DNA of 5,021 bases from Planctomycetota bacterium (GTDB lineage Bacteria; Planctomycetota; Brocadiia; Brocadiales; Bathyanammoxibiaceae). Every line of letters begins with the position of its first letter. Position 1 is the first letter of the stretch. Position numbers and translations under genes: made by a program. Below, piece by piece: positions 1 through 5,021 of the stretch. The notes under the pieces are model-generated. The model was not told the DNA's origin. It ran no database searches and worked only from the letters and a program-made list of their open reading frames with translations. The stretch lies in the NCBI GenBank assembly GCA_030598065.1, contig JAUVQR010000136.1:1-5021 (forward strand), read 5' to 3'.

Positions 1-317
1 AGGTCCCAGACAAGTCCCGTAGACTGGCCACGCTCGTAATGGCACGCAGCGCACGAGTACTCGCCCTGAAGACCCCAGCTGGAATCGTTAAACAGAAACT
101 GACCGGCTCGGACCAACTCGCTCCTGTACGGAGAGTGCTTCACCCTGTAATGTACCTCAGGGATGGTCAGCGGCTCTCCACGCTCAGGTGGCGTCCACTC
201 TGGCCCTGTCTGGATGGTCGCTACCACTGAGGCCTCACCCGCCGTTACTTCGCTAACCGCGGTGAAACCAACTACAGCAAGGGCAACCATCGCTAACAAT
301 ATAGTCATCTTACGCAT
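1..317 (-). CDS. MauG/cytochrome c peroxidase-like secreted cytochrome c, partial (C-terminus outside window)
   Basis: The ATG at 317-315 follows a clear GGAGG (332-328) with a 10-base spacer. The frame stays open for 105 codons to the window edge, so only the N-terminal part is seen. Residues 1-26 form a Sec signal peptide with a probable cleavage after V-T-A. A CAACH heme-binding motif sits at residues 89-93. It is preceded by an AGQFLFND stretch (71-78) and followed by a TGLVWD stretch (100-105). This arrangement (GxxLFxD, SCAACH, then a D/T-G-x-V/x-W-D segment) is typical of the first heme domain of di-heme peroxidase/MauG-like proteins, especially those that occur with YVTN beta-propellers. 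The family reduces peroxides or oxidises protein or small-molecule partners in the periplasm; which applies here cannot be told. It lies 66 bases downstream of the propeller gene and is probably co-transcribed with it. The second heme domain must lie beyond position 1, so the di-heme nature is inferred. Confidence 0.85.
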   Translation of the reverse strand, partial: MRKMTILLAMVALAVVGFTAVSEVTAGEASVVATIQTGPEWTPPERGEPLTIPEVHYRVKHSPYRSELVRAGQFLFNDSSWGLQGEYSCAACHYERGQSTGLVWD

Positions 318-383
318 GCTCTTTTATCCTCCTTTCCCCAAAACCTTTATTAAAAGTTCCAGGGTAGATTTCAAAGGAGCCCT

Positions 384-1523
384 TTATAATGGAGTCCTAA
401 TAACTGATACGCTGTTCGAGAAATAATTACACACGTAACAGAACTTCCCGTCGGGAGAAAGCACCAACTGAGAAGGTCCAAGACCAACAGGCACCCTCTG
501 CACCAGGTAGTGATTGACAAAGTCCAGATCATCTGTGTACCCGTCAAGCTGCTCCTGGGTGTTGCTGATCATAATCTCCCTGATCTTATCGAAGTCCAGG
601 ATGGTAACCCTGTGCATGCCGCGCACGGCGATGTAGAGGTACTTCCCCTGCGGACCGATAGCAAGACCATACGGTGTACCGTCGTAGTTGTTCAGCTCGT
701 CCAGCGGGAGCTGGGCCAGCTTTCCACCACACTTTGTCTCAAGGACGGCCAGGTTGTTTGTAAACACCTCGCCGTTCTCAGCCTCACAAACGGGCAGCCA
801 ATTCTTCGGCTTCATGTACGTAACAGCAACGTACTGACCGTCGGGAGAGTAAACTATACCCCTGAGGTTGGCGCTGTGACGGATTCTTCTTGATTCAACG
901 ACCTTGTTTGCGGACAGGTCAATGAAATCGACAGCCCTGTTGATAGAGCCGGCGGTGTCACAGATTACAGCGCCCATGCTGCCGTCGGGAGAAATGGCAA
1001 TGTCCCTTGGGCCATAACCGGAAGTTGCAATCGCACCTACCTTCTCGTTGCGGCTAGTGTCGATAATGTCAATTGACGCCCACAGATTGCCGGAGCAACA
1101 CACATAGGCCTTGGAACCGTCCTTGCTGAGCTTTATGTTGCAAGGCCAGTCGCCGACGAGAATCTCCTTAGTCTCTTTCTTCGAAGCGACGTCAATCACG
1201 GAGACGCTGTCGGACTCGGCGTTACAAACGTAAAGCGTCTTGCCGTCAAGCGAAAATACTGCTGCCTCCGGCTGGTCATGCACAGCCACCTCACCCGTTA
1301 CTTTTTTACCCTTTGCGTCTACAAACGTAACGCTATGACCCGACTGGTTTGATACCGCAAGGGTACTACCGTCAGGTGAAATAGCGATACTGAATGGTGA
1401 GGGGTGTTCTGTCTTTACGTGGGTTCCTTGGATATGTCCTGCGTTAGCAGTCTGTATGAAAATAAGCGCCAAGGAGAGCATAGCGGCACTTAGTAAACCG
1501 CCAAGAAACGACTTACTTTTCAT
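384..1523 (-). CDS. Secreted seven-bladed YVTN-family beta-propeller protein
   Basis: The 379-residue protein starts at ATG 1523, with a strong GGAGGAGGG ribosome site at 1540-1532. Residues 1-28 are a signal peptide (positively charged start, hydrophobic core, cleavage after A-N-A). The rest is seven repeats of a SPDG-x-x-x-V/A-V type beta-strand unit, near residues 44-59, 87-111, 127-143, 172-188, 220-236, 284-300 and 350-375. Several end in VCN or S-V-S-V-I, as in YVTN/lactonase-like propellers. Seven repeats account for a complete closed propeller, and the protein ends right after the last blade. No heme motif is present. Such exported propellers usually act as binding scaffolds or as large subunits of periplasmic oxidoreductases. 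The next gene downstream encodes a MauG-like cytochrome; in many relatives a propeller of this type and such a cytochrome domain are fused, so the two products probably act together. The substrate or partner is unknown. Confidence 0.92.
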   Translation of the reverse strand: MKSKSFLGGLLSAAMLSLALIFIQTANAGHIQGTHVKTEHPSPFSIAISPDGSTLAVSNQSGHSVTFVDAKGKKVTGEVAVHDQPEAAVFSLDGKTLYVCNAESDSVSVIDVASKKETKEILVGDWPCNIKLSKDGSKAYVCCSGNLWASIDIIDTSRNEKVGAIATSGYGPRDIAISPDGSMGAVICDTAGSINRAVDFIDLSANKVVESRRIRHSANLRGIVYSPDGQYVAVTYMKPKNWLPVCEAENGEVFTNNLAVLETKCGGKLAQLPLDELNNYDGTPYGLAIGPQGKYLYIAVRGMHRVTILDFDKIREIMISNTQEQLDGYTDDLDFVNHYLVQRVPVGLGPSQLVLSPDGKFCYVCNYFSNSVSVIRTPL

Positions 1524-1570
1524 TTAGAAAACCCTCCTCCTAATCTAAACAAAAAAATATAAACAGTACG

Positions 1571-2110
1571 TTACGTTGTGTGCGGGCAGGTTCCGGACTT
1601 TGTACACATTGTCTCCAGACTCTTTCCACACTCCGGGCAATTTCCGGCGGCCTCAATCTCTTCCTCGTAGGCGCCTTCTTTCAGCTTGAATCCAGTGCCC
1701 GGTTCAGAATGTTCATGCCCTTTCTCACACTTGAAAACAATCTTTGCGAAACTCTTGATGCTCTGGGTATCGTCGTCACCATCGAAGCATATCCCGGGTC
1801 GCGGGTAACACTTGCCACATTTTACGCAATGGAAACCTTGGCGTTGACAAGCCCATGTTTCAGACAAATTTGCATGTGGATTAGCTGTCTTCGCCTTGTG
1901 TTCCGCAGAATTCCACATGTATTCCTGGTTAGAGCAGTCTGAATACTCGCTGACTTCTTTGCACTCGTCACACCAGAATTTTTTGACAACCTTCTTCTTA
2001 GGGCAGGGCTTCCCCTTGGCTCCTGACTCCGCCTGCGCATACACAACCTGTGAAGTCACGAAACAGAAGGCTAGGAGCAATCCCAGGCCCAGTATAGCAC
2101 ACTTCTTCAC
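1571..2110 (-). CDS. Secreted cysteine-rich protein with zinc-ribbon-like CxxC pairs, function unknown
   Basis: The 179-residue frame starts at GTG 2110-2108, seven bases after AAGGGGGG (2125-2118); no better start is near. Residues 1-25 are a signal peptide with likely cleavage after V-Y-A. The mature part has 14 cysteines, many in CxxC pairs: CDEC (47-50), CVKCGKC (95-101) and CPECG (158-162), with single cysteines at 36, 59, 88, 108, 128, 169 and 175. The segment from FKCEKGH (126-132) to CPECGKSLE (158-166) resembles a zinc-ribbon or heavy-metal-binding fold. There is no CxxCH, so it is not a c-type cytochrome by motif. Tryptophans at 46, 66 and 87 are close to cysteines. It is the first gene after the promoter at 2170-2197 and lies 47 bases upstream of the beta-propeller gene, so it likely works with the propeller and the MauG-like cytochrome. 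Metal binding, a disulfide-rich structural subunit or a cofactor-bearing subunit are all possible. I do not recognise a named family. Confidence 0.85.
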   Translation of the reverse strand: MKKCAILGLGLLLAFCFVTSQVVYAQAESGAKGKPCPKKKVVKKFWCDECKEVSEYSDCSNQEYMWNSAEHKAKTANPHANLSETWACQRQGFHCVKCGKCYPRPGICFDGDDDTQSIKSFAKIVFKCEKGHEHSEPGTGFKLKEGAYEEEIEAAGNCPECGKSLETMCTKSGTCPHTT

Positions 2111-2169
2111 TATAATTCCCCCCTTCTATTTACCCAATTGTCCCAGGCAGTTTTGGATTAGGCAAACAA

Positions 2170-2197
2170 ATTATACTCGTATCAGATAAGAAATCAA
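2170..2197 (-). promoter_or_regulatory. Predicted sigma-70-type promoter for the cysteine-rich/propeller/cytochrome operon
   Basis: On the minus strand TTGATT (2197-2192) is followed after 16 bases by a perfect TATAAT (2175-2170). Transcription would start near 2163, giving a leader of about 53 bases before the GTG at 2110. A run of eight A on the minus strand (2208-2201) lies just upstream of the -35 box and could act as an UP-like element. The location, in the only sizeable gap between genes, fits the start of a new transcription unit. This is a motif match only. Confidence 0.6.
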
Positions 2198-2255
2198 TAC
2201 TTTTTTTTCCAGATTTTTCGTCCAATACTCCGACATACAACATATTGTCATAAAC

Positions 2256-2278
2256 GCCGTCATAGCGTCTATCGCGGC
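2256..2278. repeat. Second short inverted repeat in the same intergenic region
   Basis: GCCG (2256-2259) pairs with CGGC (2275-2278), and ATAG (2262-2265) pairs with CTAT (2269-2272). The two stems are separated by a two-by-two mismatch and closed by a three-base loop. It lies between the hairpin after cytochrome b and the promoter at 2170-2197, about 60 bases upstream of the -35 box. It could be an operator half-site pair or part of a 3'-end structure. Its short stems could also arise by chance. Confidence 0.3.
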
Positions 2279-2291
2279 ATATATAGCACGT

Positions 2292-2320
2292 ACGATTCAC
2301 CCCTGCCGGTGTGCAATCGT
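2292..2320 (-). terminator. Imperfect inverted repeat after the cytochrome b gene, possible 3'-end hairpin
   Basis: ACGATT (2292-2297) and AATCGT (2315-2320) are perfect inverted copies. Further CAC/GTG and CC/GG pairing inside gives a stem of up to 11 base pairs, with one bulge and one mismatch, closed by a four-base loop. It begins nine bases after the TAG stop of the cytochrome b gene. No T-run follows, so it does not meet the usual intrinsic terminator pattern. It may stabilise the mRNA end, pause polymerase, or be a protein-binding site. Confidence 0.4.
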
Positions 2321-2329
2321 TACGCCTGA

Positions 2330-3160
2330 CTAGATGAGACTGAGAAGCAATGACGAAACCATTAAGGCGGTCAAAAATAGGCCCATAACCAGCAAAGGCA
2401 CGGCAATTACCTTTGCCATAAAAGAGATGGCGGGGTTCGGCACTGTTTCTAACTGCTGGAGCTGATTGGCCTCTTTGAGCCTCTTGTAGTGCCTTGGCCT
2501 CTCGTGCAACATCTCCTCTTCACTGACCGCGCCCGTAAATATCGCCTCGTCAACAGGCAACTTCTCCGGAAGCAGATGAGTGTGAATGAAATGTATGGTA
2601 AATACGAAGGCCGCGGCAAGAATCGCCTCATACCTGTGGGCGATTAGCCCCACATCTATCGCCCAACCCGGCAGAAAGATGGAGAACGTGGTGGGGAACC
2701 ATAACATTAAGCCCGTCAGGGCCATAACAAACGTACCCCACAGAAGTGAGAGGTATTCAAATTTCTCCCAGTATATCCACCTGTCAAAGGCGGGATGAGG
2801 CCCAAAACCCAACAGCCACTTGATGTCGGCGACGATGTCCTTGATATCCCTCGGCTGCATCATGATGGCGTCTGCGCCCCAGATGATGCTTGCGCCGGCG
2901 CCCTTCACCAGCACAAGATATGAGCAATAAGCAAAATGAATGAAGGTGCAGAAGAACGTTATTCCCGCGCAGATGCGGTGTATGTAACCGGCGGTAGGAT
3001 ATCCGCCCATGGCCTCATACAGCCATCGGGCCCAGGCCTGGTCCTGAAAGGCCAGCGGCATTCCGGTAAGCACCAACCCGAAGAAGCTGATGATAAGTAA
3101 AAAGTGAGTCACCCTGTGAAAGGGCGTGAATCTCTGGTAAAGTTTCTCGTTAGTGGCCAT
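2330..3160 (-). CDS. Membrane cytochrome b (di-heme b, formate dehydrogenase gamma/thiosulfate reductase PhsC-like)
   Basis: The 276-residue integral membrane protein is predicted to carry two b-type hemes and exchange electrons with the quinone pool. Hydrophobic segments lie near residues 20-38, 58-84, 136-156, 176-196 and 247-274. The first four match the four-helix core of the cytochrome b family shared by formate dehydrogenase gamma, thiosulfate reductase PhsC and Ni-hydrogenase cytochrome b. The fifth is an extra C-terminal helix. Candidate heme-ligand histidines are H15/H19 before helix 1, H61 and H75 in helix 2, H175 at the start of helix 4, and H190/H193/H195 at its end. A cytoplasmic or loop region with W-x-x-K-F-x-Y (about 130-136) is typical of the family. 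The ATG at 3160 is preferred over GTG 3166 because it is five bases after GGGGG (3170-3166) and 11 after AAAGGG. It overlaps the multiheme cytochrome gene by 11 bases, so translational coupling and a shared complex are likely. Confidence 0.93.
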   Translation of the reverse strand: MATNEKLYQRFTPFHRVTHFLLIISFFGLVLTGMPLAFQDQAWARWLYEAMGGYPTAGYIHRICAGITFFCTFIHFAYCSYLVLVKGAGASIIWGADAIMMQPRDIKDIVADIKWLLGFGPHPAFDRWIYWEKFEYLSLLWGTFVMALTGLMLWFPTTFSIFLPGWAIDVGLIAHRYEAILAAAFVFTIHFIHTHLLPEKLPVDEAIFTGAVSEEEMLHERPRHYKRLKEANQLQQLETVPNPAISFMAKVIAVPLLVMGLFLTALMVSSLLLSLI

Positions 3161-4130
3161 GACCACCCCCGCCCTTTCTTTCGTCTAAGATCATCCTGAC
3201 CCACATCAGCAGCGCATGACCGCCGAACACGGAAAACGCCTGGACTATTATGCCGACGTAGAGTACGAACATAAGCGCGAGATACGACTGTGGATCGGCA
3301 AGTACGGCAAGAAGGCCCTTCTCCTTATACGTCTTATACGCCTCCGCATAGAAGGCGCTTGTCTTGTAGGCGGGATGCGCTATATGTTTTACGAAGTTCT
3401 CACCCGCACCTTCGTGACATTTGCCGCAGGTCTCTACCTTGTTGTCCGCTCCGATCTTTGATTCAGGGTCGTCCGACTTCAGTATGTCGTGTCCACCATG
3501 GCAGTCGAAGCAGTTCGGCACGTCCTGGTTGCAGACACCCAGCGACGAAAGCTGGCCGTGCAGGTTGGTGCAGTAGGTATAAAGGTAGTCTTCGTGGCAT
3601 TTGCCGCATGTCTTGTTCACGTGGGCCCTGTGGAAGCCGGAGTCCGCCACCGGTGTCTCCCTGGCTGAATTCGGACCCATATGGCAATCCGTACACCTGG
3701 GAGGGATCTTGTCCTCGTCCTTCATGTGTTCTACGTGGGTGCTTTCGAGAAACTCTGCGGCGGGGTCGTCATGACAGAAGGTTACACAGTCGACGCGCTC
3801 CAGCAGCGCTAGATGCTCCCCGTAGACGCCATCGAGGTCCTGGTGGCAGTCGATGCACACGAAGCCTTCCTCGGAGCGGCCATGGGCGGAGTCCATAAAA
3901 GCAGCTTCATCCACCAGCATGTTCACGACGTTGACTTCGCCGGTCTCACGGTCTATGCGGGCCACCTTGCAGACCTCTTCCGGGTCGCCATGGCATTCCA
4001 TGCAGTCAGCGACCTCCTGTGCCATTGTGAGGTTGCTGCAGCAGAGCGCAAGGACGAAAAAGAAAGCGGGCACAGACCATAAGCTACCCACAATGAGCCT
4101 ATAGAAATACACCCGCTTTCTAAGATGCAT
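3150..4130 (-). CDS. Membrane-anchored multiheme cytochrome c (seven predicted hemes, one via CX3CH)
   Basis: The 326-residue protein has an N-terminal signal peptide (cleavage probably after T-M-A, about residue 37) and a single C-terminal membrane helix (about 283-310) followed by a Gly/His tail ending GGHGH. Heme-binding motifs are CMECH (43-47), CIDCH (92-96), CVTFCH (115-120), CTDCH (146-150), CGKCH (175-179), CFDCH (207-211) and CGKCH (235-239). Six are CXXCH and one is CX3CH. Recurrent S-x-H-G or H-G segments between motifs supply likely distal histidine ligands, as in cytochrome c7/c3-like paired-CXXCH families. It should sit outside the cytoplasmic membrane, anchored at its C-terminus, and take electrons from the cytochrome b encoded next, an arrangement seen in quinol-oxidising bc-type modules. 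The ATG at 4130 is chosen because it is nine bases after GGAGG (4144-4140); GTG 4139 would touch that site. The terminal acceptor is not evident. Confidence 0.93.
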   Translation of the reverse strand: MHLRKRVYFYRLIVGSLWSVPAFFFVLALCCSNLTMAQEVADCMECHGDPEEVCKVARIDRETGEVNVVNMLVDEAAFMDSAHGRSEEGFVCIDCHQDLDGVYGEHLALLERVDCVTFCHDDPAAEFLESTHVEHMKDEDKIPPRCTDCHMGPNSARETPVADSGFHRAHVNKTCGKCHEDYLYTYCTNLHGQLSSLGVCNQDVPNCFDCHGGHDILKSDDPESKIGADNKVETCGKCHEGAGENFVKHIAHPAYKTSAFYAEAYKTYKEKGLLAVLADPQSYLALMFVLYVGIIVQAFSVFGGHALLMWVRMILDERKGGGGHGH

Positions 4131-4139
4131 CACGCACAC

Positions 4140-4144
4140 CCTCC
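4140..4144 (-). promoter_or_regulatory. Ribosome binding site that decides the multiheme cytochrome start
   Basis: GGAGG reads on the minus strand at 4144-4140. Three in-frame starts follow: GTG 4139 with no spacer, GTG 4133 with six bases, and ATG 4130 with nine bases. The spacing and the better codon favour ATG 4130, which removes three residues from the longest possible frame. Confidence 0.7.
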
Positions 4145-4179
4145 TCTAGATTCGTCCCACAAAAGTCTTTGGATGCTAC

Positions 4180-4205
4180 GGCAAATAACAAAGGGCCATT
4201 TTGCC
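4180..4205 (-). repeat. Inverted repeat directly after the c554-like gene
   Basis: GGCAAA (4180-4185) and TTTGCC (4200-4205) are perfect inverted copies separated by 14 bases. The repeat starts at the base right after the TAG stop (4208-4206) and lies in the 75-base gap before the multiheme cytochrome. There is no T-run behind it. It may be an mRNA processing or stabilising hairpin that lets the abundant soluble cytochrome be expressed at a different level from the membrane genes, but a six-base stem is weak evidence. Confidence 0.3.
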
Positions 4206-5015
4206 CTATTTCTTCTTTTTCTTTTTCTTCTTCTTCTTCTTGGCTTCCTTCTTTATCGGTGTGCTAAGGAACGGGTCCCTCTCAATATACCCCTTCCACT
4301 TCGCCTTGTCGCCACCGCTCATCTTCTTGATCACGCCGTCTATGGCATCAACGTCCCGGTGGTCATCCTTCTTGACGTACTCGTCGAAGTCCATGGCGAT
4401 TAGCTTACCGTCTTCGTCCTTGTCGCACTTGGGACACTTGTCCGGGTCGTTGGGGTCCTCCCAGTGACACTCCAGACACTGGTCTCTTATCTTACCGGAC
4501 GCGTTATTAATGCCGGCCACAACAAGCCCTTTGTCGTACTGCAGCTTGCGGGCCATCATCGGGTCTTTTTCCGCTAGTTCGTTAAAGGATTTTTTGCCCT
4601 TCTCTTTGAGCTTGTACTTCTTTGCCAGGTCTTTGTAGTTCTTGACGGCTTTGGGCAATTTGTTCTTTACGTCCGCGTATCCCTCGCCGGGGCCGTGACA
4701 GGCCTCACAGGTGACGTTCTTGAGATACTGAAGTTTCGGGTTCTTAAACTTCCCGCGGTAACCGGTGGCGTGGCACTTCAGACACTTGGGATCCTTCTTC
4801 TCCTCGTCGGTCTCCAGCCTCTTGAATGCCTTGGAGTGACCTATCTGTTTCCACTCCTCACCTTCCCACACCCCAGGTGACAGATGACACTTGCAACCCT
4901 TGTTGCCGGTGTATTTGTATTTTTGTTTTGCTGCTTCGACCGTAGAAGCGGTCGCGAGTACCAGAAACGTTCCCACCAATGCGGTCAAAAGGAATGGAGT
5001 AACTCTGCCGAACAT
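4206..5015 (-). CDS. Secreted lysine-rich tetraheme cytochrome c, cytochrome c554-like, with poly-lysine tail
   Basis: The 269-residue protein has a signal peptide (residues 1-28, cleavage near V-E-A). It has heme motifs CLKCH (78-82), CEACH (103-107) and CLECH (180-184), plus an unusual CKCH (41-44) in the place of the first heme. The order YxGxxxC...CH, W-x-x-x-x-H-S-K-A (55-63, H60 a likely ligand), CLKCHATGY, then VTCEACHGPG is the hallmark of the cytochrome c554/c-prime family (PF13435 type), whose members shuttle electrons in the periplasm, for example in hydroxylamine oxidation. A CPKC pair (194-197) leads into an EF-hand-like DxDxDG loop (198-209). The chain is rich in lysine and ends in 11 consecutive lysines, so the protein should be strongly basic. 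The ATG at 5015 gives a normal signal peptide; only six bases upstream are visible, starting GGATAC, so its ribosome site is mostly outside the window. It probably heads the operon with the anchored multiheme cytochrome and cytochrome b. Confidence 0.92.
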   Translation of the reverse strand: MFGRVTPFLLTALVGTFLVLATASTVEAAKQKYKYTGNKGCKCHLSPGVWEGEEWKQIGHSKAFKRLETDEEKKDPKCLKCHATGYRGKFKNPKLQYLKNVTCEACHGPGEGYADVKNKLPKAVKNYKDLAKKYKLKEKGKKSFNELAEKDPMMARKLQYDKGLVVAGINNASGKIRDQCLECHWEDPNDPDKCPKCDKDEDGKLIAMDFDEYVKKDDHRDVDAIDGVIKKMSGGDKAKWKGYIERDPFLSTPIKKEAKKKKKKKKKKK

Positions 5016-5021
5016 GTATCC

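Noticed and set aside
448..994. Repeated CCGTCGGGAGA-type DNA segments (448, 838, 982)
   Set aside because: These encode the recurrent S-P-D-G turn of the beta-propeller blades, so they are protein repeats and not an independent DNA element.
1551..1557. T-run (minus strand) between the cysteine-rich gene and the propeller gene as an intrinsic terminator
   Set aside because: No adequate GC-rich stem precedes it, and a strong ribosome site follows at once. It is better read as an AT-rich spacer within an operon.
1574..1594. C-terminal CPH of the cysteine-rich protein as a heme motif
   Set aside because: The cysteines at 169 and 175 and the histidine at 177 do not form CXnCH, because a proline separates the last cysteine from the histidine.
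2051..2062. Lipoprotein signal (LAFC) in the cysteine-rich protein
   Set aside because: Phenylalanine just before the cysteine does not fit a lipobox, and a normal signal-peptidase I site (V-Y-A) follows.
3161..3166. GTG 3166 as the start of cytochrome b
   Set aside because: It gives only two more residues. ATG 3160 has the better codon and an acceptable spacing to the purine-rich sites. It cannot be fully excluded.
3558..3572. CTNLH in the multiheme cytochrome as an eighth, degenerate heme site
   Set aside because: It lacks the second cysteine. In the family, this position (about 15 residues after CGKCH) is normally an xxxHG segment supplying a distal histidine ligand, so the cysteine is probably incidental.
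3290..3898. Plus-strand open frame of 202 codons opposite the multiheme cytochrome gene
   Set aside because: It is Arg/Ser/Cys-rich with no domain pattern, has no convincing ribosome site, and overlaps a clearly real minus-strand gene with seven heme motifs. It is a shadow frame.

Overview
All six genes that can be supported lie on the minus strand, so transcription runs from position 5021 towards position 1. Five of the six carry export signals and the sixth is a membrane protein. Three contain c-type heme motifs and one is a b-type membrane cytochrome. This is what one expects of an anaerobic or facultatively respiring bacterium with a rich extracytoplasmic electron-transfer chain. Planctomycetota of the anammox type, Desulfobacterota and Nitrospirota are all plausible; the sequence alone does not decide between them. 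Strong GGAGG-type ribosome sites and several GTG codons near the starts agree with a bacterial chromosome or MAG. No mobile element, tRNA, rRNA or CRISPR array was seen.

Block A (about 5015 to 2330) looks like one operon for quinol-linked electron transfer. It starts with a secreted, lysine-rich cytochrome of the c554 type (5015-4206). Next comes a multiheme cytochrome c with a signal peptide and one C-terminal membrane anchor (4130-3150). Last is a di-heme membrane cytochrome b (3160-2330) whose start overlaps the end of the multiheme gene by 11 bases. The likely scheme is that cytochrome b oxidises menaquinol or quinol, the anchored multiheme protein accepts the electrons, and the soluble c554-like protein may carry them onward. 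Two heme motifs in this block are non-standard: CXCH in the c554-like protein and CX3CH in the anchored cytochrome.

Positions 2111-2329 form the only sizeable intergenic region. It contains two imperfect inverted repeats just after the cytochrome b stop codon and a good sigma-70-like promoter (TTGATT, 16 bases, TATAAT) facing the next block.

Block B (2110 to 1, running off the window) holds a secreted cysteine-rich protein of unknown function, a secreted seven-bladed YVTN-type beta-propeller, and the N-terminal 105 residues of a secreted MauG/cytochrome-c-peroxidase-like cytochrome. A small cysteine-rich secreted protein, a beta-propeller and a MauG-like di-heme enzyme together recall in outline the methylamine dehydrogenase and quinohemoprotein amine dehydrogenase systems. 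No sequence homology to their catalytic subunits could be shown, so that idea is offered only as a testable hypothesis.
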